A DNA stretch of 64,000 nucleotides, taken from contig NZ_JANQJQ010000013.1 in assembly GCF_028281565.1 (NCBI RefSeq), positions 210,558 to 274,557 of the forward strand. The letters run 5' to 3'. Of the stretch, positions 35,573 to 44,768 are shown in pieces (the stretch's first letter is position 1; the number at the start of each line of letters is the position of its first letter). The notes under the pieces were generated by a model that saw only the letters and a list, made by a program, of their open reading frames with translations, searched no databases and was not told the DNA's origin. A program made the translations under genes and the position numbers. The stretch comes from Seonamhaeicola sp. Lineage in GTDB: Bacteria > Bacteroidota > Bacteroidia > Flavobacteriales > Flavobacteriaceae.

Positions 35573-37619
35573 GTCCGGGCAAAGACAACTCGCAGCAATT
35601 ATGTTCACTGATATCGAGGGGTATACCTCTTTGATGCAAAAGGACGAAAAGCAAGCCATATCCATTAGAGAACGCCATAGAAGGGCTTTTGAAATGACTA
35701 CCGAAGCCTTTAACGGTAAGATTATTCAATATTTTGGAGATGGCACTTTAAGTGTGTTTAAAAGTACGGTTGAAGCGGTTGATTGTGCAATTGAATTGCA
35801 AAGCGCTTTTTTAGAAGATCCTAAAATACCGGTTCGAATTGGTATTCATGTAGGGGATATTGTTCAGTCTAAAGACGATATTATTGGTGATGCTGTTAAT
35901 GTAGCTTCCAGAATTGAGTCTTGCGCTGTTCCCGGAAGTATTTTAATTTCAGATAAAGTTCATGACCAGATCAGGAGTCACAGGCATATTCAATCTAAAT
36001 TTTTAGATGCTTACGAACTTAAGAATGTGGATGATGCCATGCCAATTTTTGCCATTGCAAATGAAGGCCTGGTAGTACCCAGACCCGAAGATATTAAAGG
36101 GAAACTTAAGGAGAAGAAAAAAGAACCTAAAACACCTTTTTTCAAAAAGAAGAGCACTTATGTATGGCTTGCTATACTGATTCTTTTAGCTGTTGTTATT
36201 TTTAATATTACCTCCATTACCATAACAACGGGCAATGCTTCTAAAGATCTATCCATTGCGGTATTGCCTTTTGATAATTTGAGTACCGATGAAGACTCCG
36301 AGTTTTTTAGAGACGGTATCACCGAAGATATACTTACACAATTAGCAAAACTTAAAGAGATCCGTGTTATATCGCGGACTTCTGTTATGCAATATAAAGA
36401 CACACAAAAAACAATTCCGGAAATAGCCAGGGAATTGGGTGTAGCCTATATTTTAGAAGGAAGTATCAGAAAATATGGTGACGCTATTAGAATTACGGCA
36501 CAGTTGATTAATGCAGATGATGATGAACATTTATGGGCGGAGAATTATGATAAGACCATTACCAATGTGTTTAGTGTTCAGACGGAAGTGTCCCGGGAAA
36601 TAGTGAATGCTTTAGAACTTAATCTGTCATTTGAGGAACAAAGAAGCTTATCAAATATAGCCACTCAAAACATTAATGCTTATAAACTTTTTTTAGAGGG
36701 TAGAAGTGAAGCTGATAAACGGAATTCTAAGAGTATTGCCAAGAGTATCATACTTTATAAGGAAGCTATTACATTAGACCCAAATTATGCAGAAGCTTAT
36801 GCAGAAATTGCCAATTCCATTTTTTTGGAAACTTACTATTCGGGAAGAAATGTTAAGGAAGCTTCGGAATTAGCAAGAGAATACCTTGAAAAGGCAGAGA
36901 CCATCAGTAATAAAGTGCCAAGGATCTATTCGGTTCGCGGATTTATAAATAATATTGAAGGTAAACGGGAAGAAGCCGAAGCTGCTTTTCAAAAAGCAAT
37001 TCGTTTATCCCCTAACGATTTAACCGCAAGGCATCAGTACGCCACGTTTTATTACTACACAAGGCAATATGAAAAAATGCTTGTACAGGCCGAAATAGCA
37101 TACAAGTTAGATCCGTTATCGTTTGCTGTGGCTAATAATTATGCTACGGCTTTAGCCTATACGCATAACTATGACGAAGCGGAAATGCTCATGAAAAAAG
37201 TTGAGAAGTTAGGGAAGGAAAACAATCAATTTGTGATTAACAGAACGTATTTTAGAATTTATACGGATCAGAGAAAGTACCGGGAAGCTATAGAACCTCT
37301 TAAGTATTTGGTAGCTGAAGCCAATGTCTACAACCGGTTTTTAGGCTTTTGTTATGCTAAAGTAGGAGATACCCTTAGTGCTCATAGAATTCTTGATACC
37401 ATAAGGGCCGTGGCTCATCCTGAAGAAAAAAGCCACCAACTGGCCGTGGTATTTGCAGGTTTAGAAGTAAAAGATAGCGTACTTTATCATTTGGATATCA
37501 TTAGGAACAAAAAAACAAATACTTTAAGAAGAGAAGCTCCGGAGTTTTTCTACTTTTTAGATGATGACCCTGAGTTTAATGAGATTCTTAAAAGCCACGG
37601 TATATCGTTGAATAAATAA
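35571..37619 (+). CDS. Class III adenylate/guanylate cyclase with TolB-like and TPR domains
   Basis: The 682-residue protein has an N-terminal cyclase domain (residues 5-180) with metal Asp in IMFTDIEGYTSL (D14) and YFGDG (D57), and transition-state Asn/Arg in IIGDAVNVASRIE (N110, R114). One transmembrane helix follows (about 195-215). Then a TolB-N-like part (SIAVLPFDNLSTDED, ITEDILTQLAKLKEIRVISR), then TPR repeats to the end (for example YAEAYAEIANSIF, FQKAIRLSPNDLTAR). Such cyclases are common in Bacteroidota. It faces the CNMP-gated enhancer-binding protein, which suggests the product is its ligand. Confidence 0.92.
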   Translation: MSGQRQLAAIMFTDIEGYTSLMQKDEKQAISIRERHRRAFEMTTEAFNGKIIQYFGDGTLSVFKSTVEAVDCAIELQSAFLEDPKIPVRIGIHVGDIVQSKDDIIGDAVNVASRIESCAVPGSILISDKVHDQIRSHRHIQSKFLDAYELKNVDDAMPIFAIANEGLVVPRPEDIKGKLKEKKKEPKTPFFKKKSTYVWLAILILLAVVIFNITSITITTGNASKDLSIAVLPFDNLSTDEDSEFFRDGITEDILTQLAKLKEIRVISRTSVMQYKDTQKTIPEIARELGVAYILEGSIRKYGDAIRITAQLINADDDEHLWAENYDKTITNVFSVQTEVSREIVNALELNLSFEEQRSLSNIATQNINAYKLFLEGRSEADKRNSKSIAKSIILYKEAITLDPNYAEAYAEIANSIFLETYYSGRNVKEASELAREYLEKAETISNKVPRIYSVRGFINNIEGKREEAEAAFQKAIRLSPNDLTARHQYATFYYYTRQYEKMLVQAEIAYKLDPLSFAVANNYATALAYTHNYDEAEMLMKKVEKLGKENNQFVINRTYFRIYTDQRKYREAIEPLKYLVAEANVYNRFLGFCYAKVGDTLSAHRILDTIRAVAHPEEKSHQLAVVFAGLEVKDSVLYHLDIIRNKKTNTLRREAPEFFYFLDDDPEFNEILKSHGISLNK

Positions 37620-37688
37620 ACGTATTGGTTTTGTAACATTTTTGATTGGGTTGCGTCAAATAAGTAATCAATCAAAACAATCCTTGCT

Positions 37689-38030
37689 ATGATGCGACAA
37701 GACAATCAATTAATCGTTATTACCCATTTAAGCCAGTTAGTGGTTTTTCTAATAGGTTTTGGCAGTTTAATAGTACCGCTGATATTGTGGGCTACTCAAA
37801 AAGAAAAAGTTTATAAAATGGATGCACACGGAAAGAGCATAATCAATTTTCAATTGAGCTTAATAGTGTACTTTTTAATCTGTATCCCTTTAATACTACT
37901 ATTCGGTTTAGGCCTGTTAGGATTTTTAGTCCTGGGAATATTTTCAGTCGTTTTCCCTATTATAAATGCTATAAAAGCTAATAATGGTGAAACTCCAAAA
38001 TACCCGTTATCTCTTAATTTTATTAGTTAG
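37689..38030 (+). CDS. DUF4870 family small membrane protein
   Basis: The 113-residue protein has three hydrophobic helices and the family pattern THLSQLVVFLIGFGSLIVPLILW, DAHGKSIINFQLSLIVYFLI and IFSVVFPIINAIKANNGE. DUF4870 proteins resemble Tic20-like membrane proteins; function unknown. It is 69 bp after the cyclase and ends at a strong terminator, so it may share the cyclase transcript. Confidence 0.85.
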   Translation: MMRQDNQLIVITHLSQLVVFLIGFGSLIVPLILWATQKEKVYKMDAHGKSIINFQLSLIVYFLICIPLILLFGLGLLGFLVLGIFSVVFPIINAIKANNGETPKYPLSLNFIS

Positions 38031-38052
38031 TTTAGTTAGTATGAGATAAACT

Positions 38053-38083
38053 AAGACGCCCACAGAAATGTGGGCGTCTTTTG
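38053..38083. terminator. Terminator after DUF4870 gene
   Basis: AAGACGCCCACA-GAAA-TGTGGGCGTCTT, a 12-bp perfect stem with GAAA tetraloop and a following T-run. It also faces the end of the minus-strand gene, and may serve both. Confidence 0.93.
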
Positions 38084-38149
38084 TTTAGGGGTTTCCCTGT
38101 TCCCGAAATTTCATTTCTTAAGAATATCCCGGTACGAAAGTTTATCCAT

Positions 38150-39334
38150 CTATATCGTGAATTCATTGATATCAAACGGTTTGATCTTAAGCAGATCAGC
38201 AGCTTCATTAGCCTCTTTAAGCAAGGCATCCATTTTTTCCGGGAACTCTGTAAACAACGTAATTACATATTTGTTATAACTTGCATTTTGCGCATCGCGT
38301 TCTAACCTGGAAAGGGTTTCATAAGAAGGGGCCCTGTTCTCACTGTGTAGAATGCCGTCAATTACTTTTAGGGCACTGGATTTTGATGCTTGTTTTACGG
38401 CGTCATCATCTGCTCTTAGAAAATCCATCATGTAAACTTCTAATTTGAGTCCGAGCGCTTCACCATAGCCCTGGGTTAATTCAAGAGATTTGTCCAGGTA
38501 CTCAATGCATTTATGCCTTTGGTTTAGTGAATTGTAATTGTGATAATCGTTTAAAGCTGTTAATGCCCCATTGATATAGGTATTAGACTTGAGTTTGAAA
38601 TCCTTTTCATATGTCGATATTAAATCGTTAACCTCGTTGTATTGTTTTTGGTCATAATATATGTAGCTTAAAAGGTTAACAACTGTGGGGATTTGAAATT
38701 TATTTTCGGAAGCTTCTATATCATTTAATATGTTTTGAGCGCGATTCAGGTCTTCCGGTAATTGATATTTTTTCTCAGTTATTATAAGGTTTGTCAAACT
38801 TTCAATTTCCAAATTGGTTAAATAATCTTCCGCCTTTTTTACCTGGGTTTTTGCTTTTTCAATCTGCTCATGTATTTGAGTCAGGCTACTCTCATTATCT
38901 TTTTTAAGAAGGTCTATGTTTTGTGTAAGTCGTTTCTCTATTTCAGCAAGCTTACTTTCAATATTATCTTTATAAAAACTTTGTATGTCAAGGATGGATT
39001 CCTTTGCAGCAATGTTGACCTGTGCCTCAATAAGCTTTTCGTTTGAAACACGCGACTTGTTAAACTGAAAAATTGAAAACAAACTAAGCAATGTGATTAG
39101 ACCAACAGTGATTCCAATCAAAGCATTTATTTTTGAATTGACAAGGTTTGATAATCGGTTCTCTATCATAGTATCAAAATCTTTTTTGGGAATCCGTATA
39201 TAACTGTCATCAATTATTTCTTCAATTTGATTTTTAAGATCACTTCTCAATTCCACACGGGTGGTATCCTGTGGAAATAGTACGCTTAGGGGAATAGTAA
39301 CAATAAACAAAACTAAAAGCATCCTTTTTTTCAT
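38150..39334 (-). CDS. Membrane-anchored coiled-coil / helical-repeat protein, unknown
   Basis: The 394-residue product begins with a signal peptide (MKKRMLLVLFIVTIPLSVLF), has a transmembrane helix at about residues 70-90 (INALIGITVGLITLLSLFSIF), a coiled coil (about 95-180, with EIEKRLTQNIDLLKKD and IEKAKTQVKKAEDY), and then about 200 residues of helical, TPR-like repeats (NDIEASENKFQIPTVVNLLSYI, YDQKQYNEVNDLI, ALNDYHNYNSLNQRHKCIEY). No family was recognised. It stands alone between terminators. It may be a scaffold at the inner membrane, but that is only inference. Confidence 0.7.
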   Translation of the reverse strand: MKKRMLLVLFIVTIPLSVLFPQDTTRVELRSDLKNQIEEIIDDSYIRIPKKDFDTMIENRLSNLVNSKINALIGITVGLITLLSLFSIFQFNKSRVSNEKLIEAQVNIAAKESILDIQSFYKDNIESKLAEIEKRLTQNIDLLKKDNESSLTQIHEQIEKAKTQVKKAEDYLTNLEIESLTNLIITEKKYQLPEDLNRAQNILNDIEASENKFQIPTVVNLLSYIYYDQKQYNEVNDLISTYEKDFKLKSNTYINGALTALNDYHNYNSLNQRHKCIEYLDKSLELTQGYGEALGLKLEVYMMDFLRADDDAVKQASKSSALKVIDGILHSENRAPSYETLSRLERDAQNASYNKYVITLFTEFPEKMDALLKEANEAADLLKIKPFDINEFTI

Positions 39335-39674
39335 GACATTTAATTATTAAGGTTAATAAATTAATTTAATAGTTTGATAATCAATTCATTTTGGGATATA
39401 GCTGACTACCCAATAAAGACTTGATTTGAAATTGTTTCGATGCTTCAATAAACTCAGCAAAGGAGTTTTATATCCGATGACGTAAACAAAACTTCAATAA
39501 GTGCCATCTGATAGTTCGTAAGGAGTAAACTAAGTTCGTGAATTTTTCGTACAAAGTCAAGGGGTAATTTTGAGCACAAAAAAAAGCAGCAATCAAATTA
39601 AAGATCACTGCTTATATTTTATCAGATCCTTTCTCGTCCCTGATAGCTATCGGGAGTTATTAGAATGCAGGAGT
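39335..39674. other. 340-bp gap with terminator and palindrome
   Basis: The gap lies between the helical-repeat gene and dnaN (both minus). On the minus strand a stem AAGCAGTGATC / GATTGCTGCTT followed by eight T bases (39575-39613) should end dnaN transcription. A CCTGATAGCTATCGGG palindrome lies at about 39640-39655. The rest, 39335-39560, has no recognisable gene. Confidence 0.65.
39575..39613 (-). terminator. Terminator downstream of dnaN
   Basis: Read on the minus strand, the stem AAGCAGTGATC...GATTGCTGCTT has two mispairs and is followed by a run of T. Confidence 0.7.
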
Positions 39675-40793
39675 TTAAGAATTCAACATCACTGGCATTA
39701 CAAGCATAGTCACCTGTTCTCCTTCTTCCAAGCCGTCAATAGGGGTTAAAATACCTGCTCTGTTAGGCATGCTCATTTCCAACTGAACCTCATCTGAATT
39801 TAAGTTGTTCAGCATCTCAGTCAAGAAACGTGAGTTAAACCCAATTTGCATATCGTCCCCCTGGTAATCACAAGTTAAACGTTCTTCAGCTTTGTTACTG
39901 TAATCAATATCCTCAGCAGAAATGTTCAATTCGGCACCTGCAATTTTTAAACGTATTTGGTGCGTTGTTTTGTTTGAGAATATGCTAACACGTCGTACGG
40001 AGTTTAAGAACTGTGTTCTGTCAATAACCAGTTTATTAGGGTTCTCTTTTGGAATGACCGCTTCGTAATTAGGGTACTTGCCATCTATAAGTCGGCAAAT
40101 TAAAATCGAATTTTCAAACGTGAACTTGGCATTAGACTCGTTGTATTCAATAGTCACGTCATCTTCACTGGCAGCTAAAATACCTTTTAAAAGATTTAAA
40201 GGTTTTTTAGGCATAATGAACTCGGCCACCTGGTTAGCTTTTACATCTTCACGGGTATATTTTACCAGCTTGTGAGCATCGGTAGCCACAAAAGTTAAGC
40301 CCTGCGTTGAGAACTGAAAAAAGACCCCGCTCATTACCGGGCGTAAATCGTCATTACCGGCGGCAAAAATAGTTTTACTAATAGCGGTTGCCAATACGTC
40401 TCCGGTAACTACTGTTTTACTTGGGTCTTCAAGCTCTACAGCTTTTGGGAATTCGTTCCCGTCTGCATAGGCCAGGGCATATTTACCGTGGTTAGAGCTA
40501 ATTTCAACCGTGTTATTATCTTCTACAACAAAAGTCAGCGGTTGCTCCGGGAAAGTCTTTAAGGTATCAAGTAACAAACGCGCAGGAATGGCAACACTTC
40601 CGGTACTATCACTTTCTACATCCAGAGTAGAAGACATGGTAGTTTCCAGGTCGCTGGCAGAAACAGTAAGTGTACTATTATCCAATTCAAATAAAAAATT
40701 ATCTAAAATAGGTAAGGTGTTAGAACTATTTATAACACCTCCTAAAACCTGCAATTGTTTTAATAAATAAGTGCTCGATACAATAAACTTCAT
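39675..40793 (-). CDS. dnaN: DNA polymerase III beta subunit (sliding clamp)
   Basis: The 372-residue clamp forms a ring around DNA for polymerase III. Length and pattern match the three-domain clamp: MKFIVSSTYLLKQLQVLGGVINSSNTLPILDNFLFE at the start, AIPARLLLDTLKTFPEQPLTF, DLRPVMSGVFFQFSTQGLTFVATDAHKLVKY (the signature region), LLKGIL, and the end VTMLVMPVMLNS. There is no dnaA next to it, as is usual for Bacteroidota. A -7 box (TATATTTG) lies at 40834-40841. Confidence 0.97.
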   Translation of the reverse strand: MKFIVSSTYLLKQLQVLGGVINSSNTLPILDNFLFELDNSTLTVSASDLETTMSSTLDVESDSTGSVAIPARLLLDTLKTFPEQPLTFVVEDNNTVEISSNHGKYALAYADGNEFPKAVELEDPSKTVVTGDVLATAISKTIFAAGNDDLRPVMSGVFFQFSTQGLTFVATDAHKLVKYTREDVKANQVAEFIMPKKPLNLLKGILAASEDDVTIEYNESNAKFTFENSILICRLIDGKYPNYEAVIPKENPNKLVIDRTQFLNSVRRVSIFSNKTTHQIRLKIAGAELNISAEDIDYSNKAEERLTCDYQGDDMQIGFNSRFLTEMLNNLNSDEVQLEMSMPNRAGILTPIDGLEEGEQVTMLVMPVMLNS

Positions 40794-40833
40794 GAACTTA
40801 TGTTGGATTTTAATTTTTGAATAATGTTATCTA

Positions 40834-40841
40834 CAAATATA
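40834..40841 (-). promoter_or_regulatory. Possible -7 box of dnaN
   Basis: TATATTTG on the minus strand matches TAnnTTTG and sits 41 bp before the dnaN ATG. The nearest upstream TTG is about 24 bp away, slightly longer than usual, so support is weak. Confidence 0.4.
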
Positions 40842-40880
40842 TTCTATACGGATAAATAACCGAAACAAACTTATTAACAT

Positions 40881-43265
40881 TTAAGAAGCATATTTTTTCT
40901 TTCTAATGAAATTGAATGTAAATCCAAAAAGAGCCAATAATACCAGTGGTAATGCAATGTTTATGAGTTGCCACCTGGTTTTTTCCGAGGCTGTTTTTTG
41001 TTGATTTAGAAAGGCAATGGTAATTTCCTTGGATCGAATGTTTATAAGTCCGTCATCATTGAGTAAGTAATTTACGGCATTGAGTAGAAATTCTTTATTA
41101 CCATAATTTTGACCTGTCCAACGGTCAAAGCCCAATTCCTGGGGCTGGTTTTTTACTACGTCATTTTTAATGACATCCCCATCAGCAATAACAATCATTT
41201 TGGTCGGTGTACTTTGATCTTTAGTATGATCCAGCTTGACAGGTTTTATAAGGTTTTTATATGCCGAAATAAATTCCCCTTCTAAAAGTACTGCCAGCGT
41301 TTGGTTGCCTCTGTTAAATTGCTGAGGATCTTGTTGTTTGGTAACCAAATCCAGGCTTATTTCCCTAGGGACGCCTTCTAGTTTAGTCAATGGCGCCGAT
41401 TCTAAAAGGATAATTTTTTGTAAACTATTCTTTAGTGTGTCAATCTGATTAGCAAAATCAAATCGAACCAAATTCAGATTATTTACGATAGGATGGCCAC
41501 TACCGGAACCGGCTAAAGGGGAGTAGGGCCATTGCAAATGTTGAAATTGGGAGCTACTACCTTCACCCATAGCTAAAGTAATAGGAGCAGAGTAGAGTGT
41601 ACTCACAATACCCGGATTGATACGAACCCCATACTTAAAGAAGAAATCGGTAAGATTTAGATCCCTGGAGACGGCGTAGTTTGTTCCGGTTTCATTGTAC
41701 AAACTGTCTTTTTCAATGGCAACGGCATCAATCAACCAAAGGCTTTTGCCACCGTTCATAGTGAATTGGTCCAAAACTAATTTCTCTGTTTCCGTAAACG
41801 GTTCGGTAGGTTTTGCTGAAATGATGAGGTCAAATTCATTTAAGTCGCTTAAAGTTTTTTGCGCACTGGTAGCTACACTATCCAAAGTAAAGGGTGCGAT
41901 AAAGTAATACTCCTGAAGTTTTTTTATAAAATCTGCAATGTAGATATCTTCCAGCTGTTTATTGCCTTTTAAAACAGCTATTTTCCGCTTCTTGGGTTTG
42001 GTGAGTTTACTAAAACCATCAGCAAAAGCATATTCCAAATGTTGCACGGAATTAGACACCAGTTCCTGTTGCGTGGCTCCTATTTTATTTTTTATAAGAG
42101 GAATGGTTACTGTTTGCTCATTATAACTGGCCAGGGCCCAGGGGAAAATAACGGCTTTTGAGGATTTACCGCTTTCGGTAACGCTTAGCTGCATAGGAGT
42201 TAATCCACGGGCGTTCAATTGTTGCATGTTTCTATCACGAGTGGCTTCGTCTTCCAGCGGATCAATAAAACTAAAGACGATGTTATCGTTTATGTTGGAA
42301 AACTCGTCGAGCAACTGTTTGGTCTCAGTTTGAAGTCGTCTGAATTCCGAAGGAAAATCATCACCTTCCAAAAACACATCAATGACGATAGGTGATTCTA
42401 TATCCTGAACTATATTAACGGCAGATTCACTTAATGTGTAGCGTTTATCCTGGGTGAGGTCGAAACGACTATGCCATGATGCCGTGAAAATATTTATAAC
42501 TATTAATCCTAAAGGCAAAACCAGTAAATGCAGCCACTCTTTTTTCTTAAAAGGCTCATTTTTAATACCTCTGACCGTAAGCAGGATGAAGAAAAGCGTG
42601 ACACTTAAAAAATAAAGAATATCAGCCGTATCAAGAACGCCACGCCCCATACTTTTAAAATGGTAACTCATACCCAATTGCTCCACAAAATTGCTGGCAG
42701 TAAAATCGGCAATCCCTTCAAAACCGATATAGAACAGGAAGCAGAGGAAAACAGAAATAATAAACGCCACAATTTGATTGTCTGAAAGGGTAGAGGCAAA
42801 CACCCCAATGGCCGTATAAGCGGCTACCAAAAACAGCAACCCAAAGTAAGAGCCCCAGGTGCTTCCCATGTCTAAATTGCCAATGGGATTTCCTAACTGA
42901 TACACTGTATAGACATAGAGCAACGTTGGTAAAAGTGCTATCAATATTAAAATAAAGGCTCCCAAATATTTACCCAAAACTATTTTTAAATGTGAGATGG
43001 GTTTGGTTAAAAGCAATTCCAAAGTGCCTTGTTTCTTTTCATCTGAAAAACTGCGCATGGTCACAGCAGGGATCAGGAAAATGAGTATCCAGGGCGCTAA
43101 TAAAAAGAAGGATGACAAATCAGCAAATCCGTAATCAAGAATATTAAATTCGCCTTTAAAGAGCCATAAGAACAAGCCGTTTAACAGTAAAAAAATGGCA
43201 ATGACCAAATAACCGATGGGTGAGGCGAAAAACGAGTTTATTTCTTTTTTTAGAATTGCTAGCAT
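40881..43265 (-). CDS. GldF-GldG fusion: gliding-motility ABC transporter permease
   Basis: The 794-residue product joins two proteins that are usually separate. Residues 1-238 are GldF, an ABC-2 permease (MLAILKKEINSFFASPIGYLVIAIF, MRSFSDEKKQGTLELLLTKP). Residues about 240-794 are GldG, with an N-terminal helix (LLVLPLGLIVINIFTA), DKRYTLSESAVNIVQDIESP, a large periplasmic domain of GldG/DUF4350 type and a C-terminal helix before FNFIRKKKYAS. There is no internal stop. GldFG with ATPase GldA is needed for gliding in Flavobacterium; gldA was not seen. 'gldFG' is used here as a description. Confidence 0.9.
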   Translation of the reverse strand: MLAILKKEINSFFASPIGYLVIAIFLLLNGLFLWLFKGEFNILDYGFADLSSFFLLAPWILIFLIPAVTMRSFSDEKKQGTLELLLTKPISHLKIVLGKYLGAFILILIALLPTLLYVYTVYQLGNPIGNLDMGSTWGSYFGLLFLVAAYTAIGVFASTLSDNQIVAFIISVFLCFLFYIGFEGIADFTASNFVEQLGMSYHFKSMGRGVLDTADILYFLSVTLFFILLTVRGIKNEPFKKKEWLHLLVLPLGLIVINIFTASWHSRFDLTQDKRYTLSESAVNIVQDIESPIVIDVFLEGDDFPSEFRRLQTETKQLLDEFSNINDNIVFSFIDPLEDEATRDRNMQQLNARGLTPMQLSVTESGKSSKAVIFPWALASYNEQTVTIPLIKNKIGATQQELVSNSVQHLEYAFADGFSKLTKPKKRKIAVLKGNKQLEDIYIADFIKKLQEYYFIAPFTLDSVATSAQKTLSDLNEFDLIISAKPTEPFTETEKLVLDQFTMNGGKSLWLIDAVAIEKDSLYNETGTNYAVSRDLNLTDFFFKYGVRINPGIVSTLYSAPITLAMGEGSSSQFQHLQWPYSPLAGSGSGHPIVNNLNLVRFDFANQIDTLKNSLQKIILLESAPLTKLEGVPREISLDLVTKQQDPQQFNRGNQTLAVLLEGEFISAYKNLIKPVKLDHTKDQSTPTKMIVIADGDVIKNDVVKNQPQELGFDRWTGQNYGNKEFLLNAVNYLLNDDGLINIRSKEITIAFLNQQKTASEKTRWQLINIALPLVLLALFGFTFNFIRKKKYAS

Positions 43266-43356
43266 TAACTTTATTTACGATTTACGATTTTAGAGTTAAA
43301 TCAATACGATGCGCGAATATAAAATATTTTTACTGTTCACTGTCACTGAAAACTGT

Positions 43357-43653
43357 TTACTCGAGCGTAGCGATTTTATCCACACTCCAGGCTTCAGGCT
43401 TCATACTGAATAACACTTTGGTTTTATTCCAAACGGTTTTAAACAAATCAGATTGCCTGTAATGTTCCAAATCGGCTTCAGATTCCCAATAGCTGTAGGT
43501 GAAAAATATATTCGGATGGTTCTTATCTCTGTAAAGCTCTAATAACTTACAGCCTTTAAAGTTTCTGATACGGGCTTTATTCTCGTTAAAGTTTGAAAGA
43601 AATGCTTCAATGTGCGCCTCCTGAAATCCCATTTTAACAATTCTTACAAACAT
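43357..43653 (-). CDS. Antibiotic-biosynthesis-monooxygenase (ABM) domain protein
   Basis: The 98-residue product has the dimeric alpha-beta barrel pattern: MFVRIVKMGFQEAHIEAFLSNFNE, then IFFTYSYWESEADLEHYRQSDLFKTVW, then FSMKPEAWSVDKI. Such proteins act as small mono-oxygenases, or on quinones or haem; substrate unknown. It follows the SAM hydroxide adenosyltransferase gene by 3 bp and so is probably its operon partner. Confidence 0.8.
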   Translation of the reverse strand: MFVRIVKMGFQEAHIEAFLSNFNENKARIRNFKGCKLLELYRDKNHPNIFFTYSYWESEADLEHYRQSDLFKTVWNKTKVLFSMKPEAWSVDKIATLE

Positions 43654-43656
43654 AAA

Positions 43657-44493
43657 TTACGCTTTAATAAAATTAACACTCACTGCATCCATGATGCCTA
43701 ATCCCATTAAACTACTGGCACTACCAACAGTGGCAGAGTTGCTTTTGTAAACAGCAATCTCTAAAAAATTCCCGGAGTTAAAAACCACCAGACCCCGACC
43801 TTCATCAAAACGTTTTCCTTCAGGTATTTCAAAGTTTACTATATCGCTATATTTTTTGTAAATGGTTTTGAACTTATAATTCCTTGCCGAAATCTCAAAA
43901 GCACGCCCTTTTTGTATGGTCTCAAAAAAGCCCCGTTTAATGTTGGTCACCACGTTACCATAATTATCAATATAAATAACACTGCCAATTATTTGGGTTT
44001 TGTCATCATTCACGTAAGGCACAATATTTTTTATGGGTTTAATCTCCTGAACAGTTTTGCCAATGACTTCCAAAGTCCCGCCACGTGCAATATGACAAGC
44101 CACTTTTACAAACACATCCAATACCGGAAAGCTGGTTTGAATCTTATCGTGAATATTGATCTCTACAATTTTTTCAGGCGCAATTTCAGAACAGATCATA
44201 CTCATAATACCATTGTTGGCACAAATAAAGTAGTGGTCGTCTAATTTAATGGCAATGTGCTTGTTTTCCTGGTTAATTTCAGAATCAATGCCTATAATAT
44301 GTATGGTGCCTTTTGGAAAACTACTGTAAGCATTCTGAATAATGTATGCCGCTTCCGGAATATTAAAAGGCGAGACCGAATGTGAGATATCAACAATTTT
44401 AACATCGGGGAGTTCACTGTAAATAGCGCCTTTTGTCGCGCCAGCAAAGTGATCTTTTTCACCAAAATCGGTCGTTAAAGTTATGATTGCCAT
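43657..44493 (-). CDS. SAM hydrolase / adenosyl-halide-synthase-like (DUF62)
   Basis: The 278-residue protein has the DUF62 core: ITLTTDFGEKDHFAGATKGAIYS, VKIVDISHSVSPFNIPEAAYII, FPKGTIHIIGIDSEIN, YFICANNGIMSMI, GSVIYIDNYGNVVTNI near the nucleotide site, and a C-terminal barrel (VVFNSGNFLEIAVYKSNSA). Enzymes of this family hydrolyse SAM to adenosine and methionine; some halogenate it. I use the ATG at 44493. A TTG two codons earlier is possible. The upstream gap holds the second promoter-hairpin element. Confidence 0.88.
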   Translation of the reverse strand: MAIITLTTDFGEKDHFAGATKGAIYSELPDVKIVDISHSVSPFNIPEAAYIIQNAYSSFPKGTIHIIGIDSEINQENKHIAIKLDDHYFICANNGIMSMICSEIAPEKIVEINIHDKIQTSFPVLDVFVKVACHIARGGTLEVIGKTVQEIKPIKNIVPYVNDDKTQIIGSVIYIDNYGNVVTNIKRGFFETIQKGRAFEISARNYKFKTIYKKYSDIVNFEIPEGKRFDEGRGLVVFNSGNFLEIAVYKSNSATVGSASSLMGLGIMDAVSVNFIKA

Positions 44494-44555
44494 GGGCAAA
44501 ATTGTTGATATGTTTTTAGCTTAAGGTCGTTCAATTTGTGTATTTTTGAACAATT

Positions 44556-44700
44556 CAAAAGTACATGAATTTTTTCATTTTGAAAATTTCAAAAGGGCAA
44601 ATGGAAAAATTAAATGGACTAACGAAGCGGTTTCTGAAGTGAAACTAAATTTTGTATTTTTTGGAACATGAAATTTAGTTTTTTACAGAAGAAATCTAAA
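44556..44700. promoter_or_regulatory. Intergenic element B: promoter box plus hairpin, related to 10527-10672
   Basis: On the minus strand TACTTTTG (44556-44563) is a -7-like box 63 bp before the DUF62 gene. At 44642-44652 and 44671-44681 the arms AAACTAAATTT / AAATTTAGTTT are perfect. The whole block aligns with element A from TACGTGAATTTTTTC onward, including an ACTAACG core. It sits before the TTG start of phoH just as A sits before the TTG start of pcm. Confidence 0.6.
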
Positions 44701-44768
44701 GAAATCATGTTATCTGATTACATATAATTTTTAATAATCTCACAAGTAATTTAAAATAGTCTACGCCT

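Noticed and set aside
43220..43462. 80-codon plus-strand frame near the start of the GldFG gene
   Set aside because: It overlaps two supported minus-strand genes and has no domain signature.
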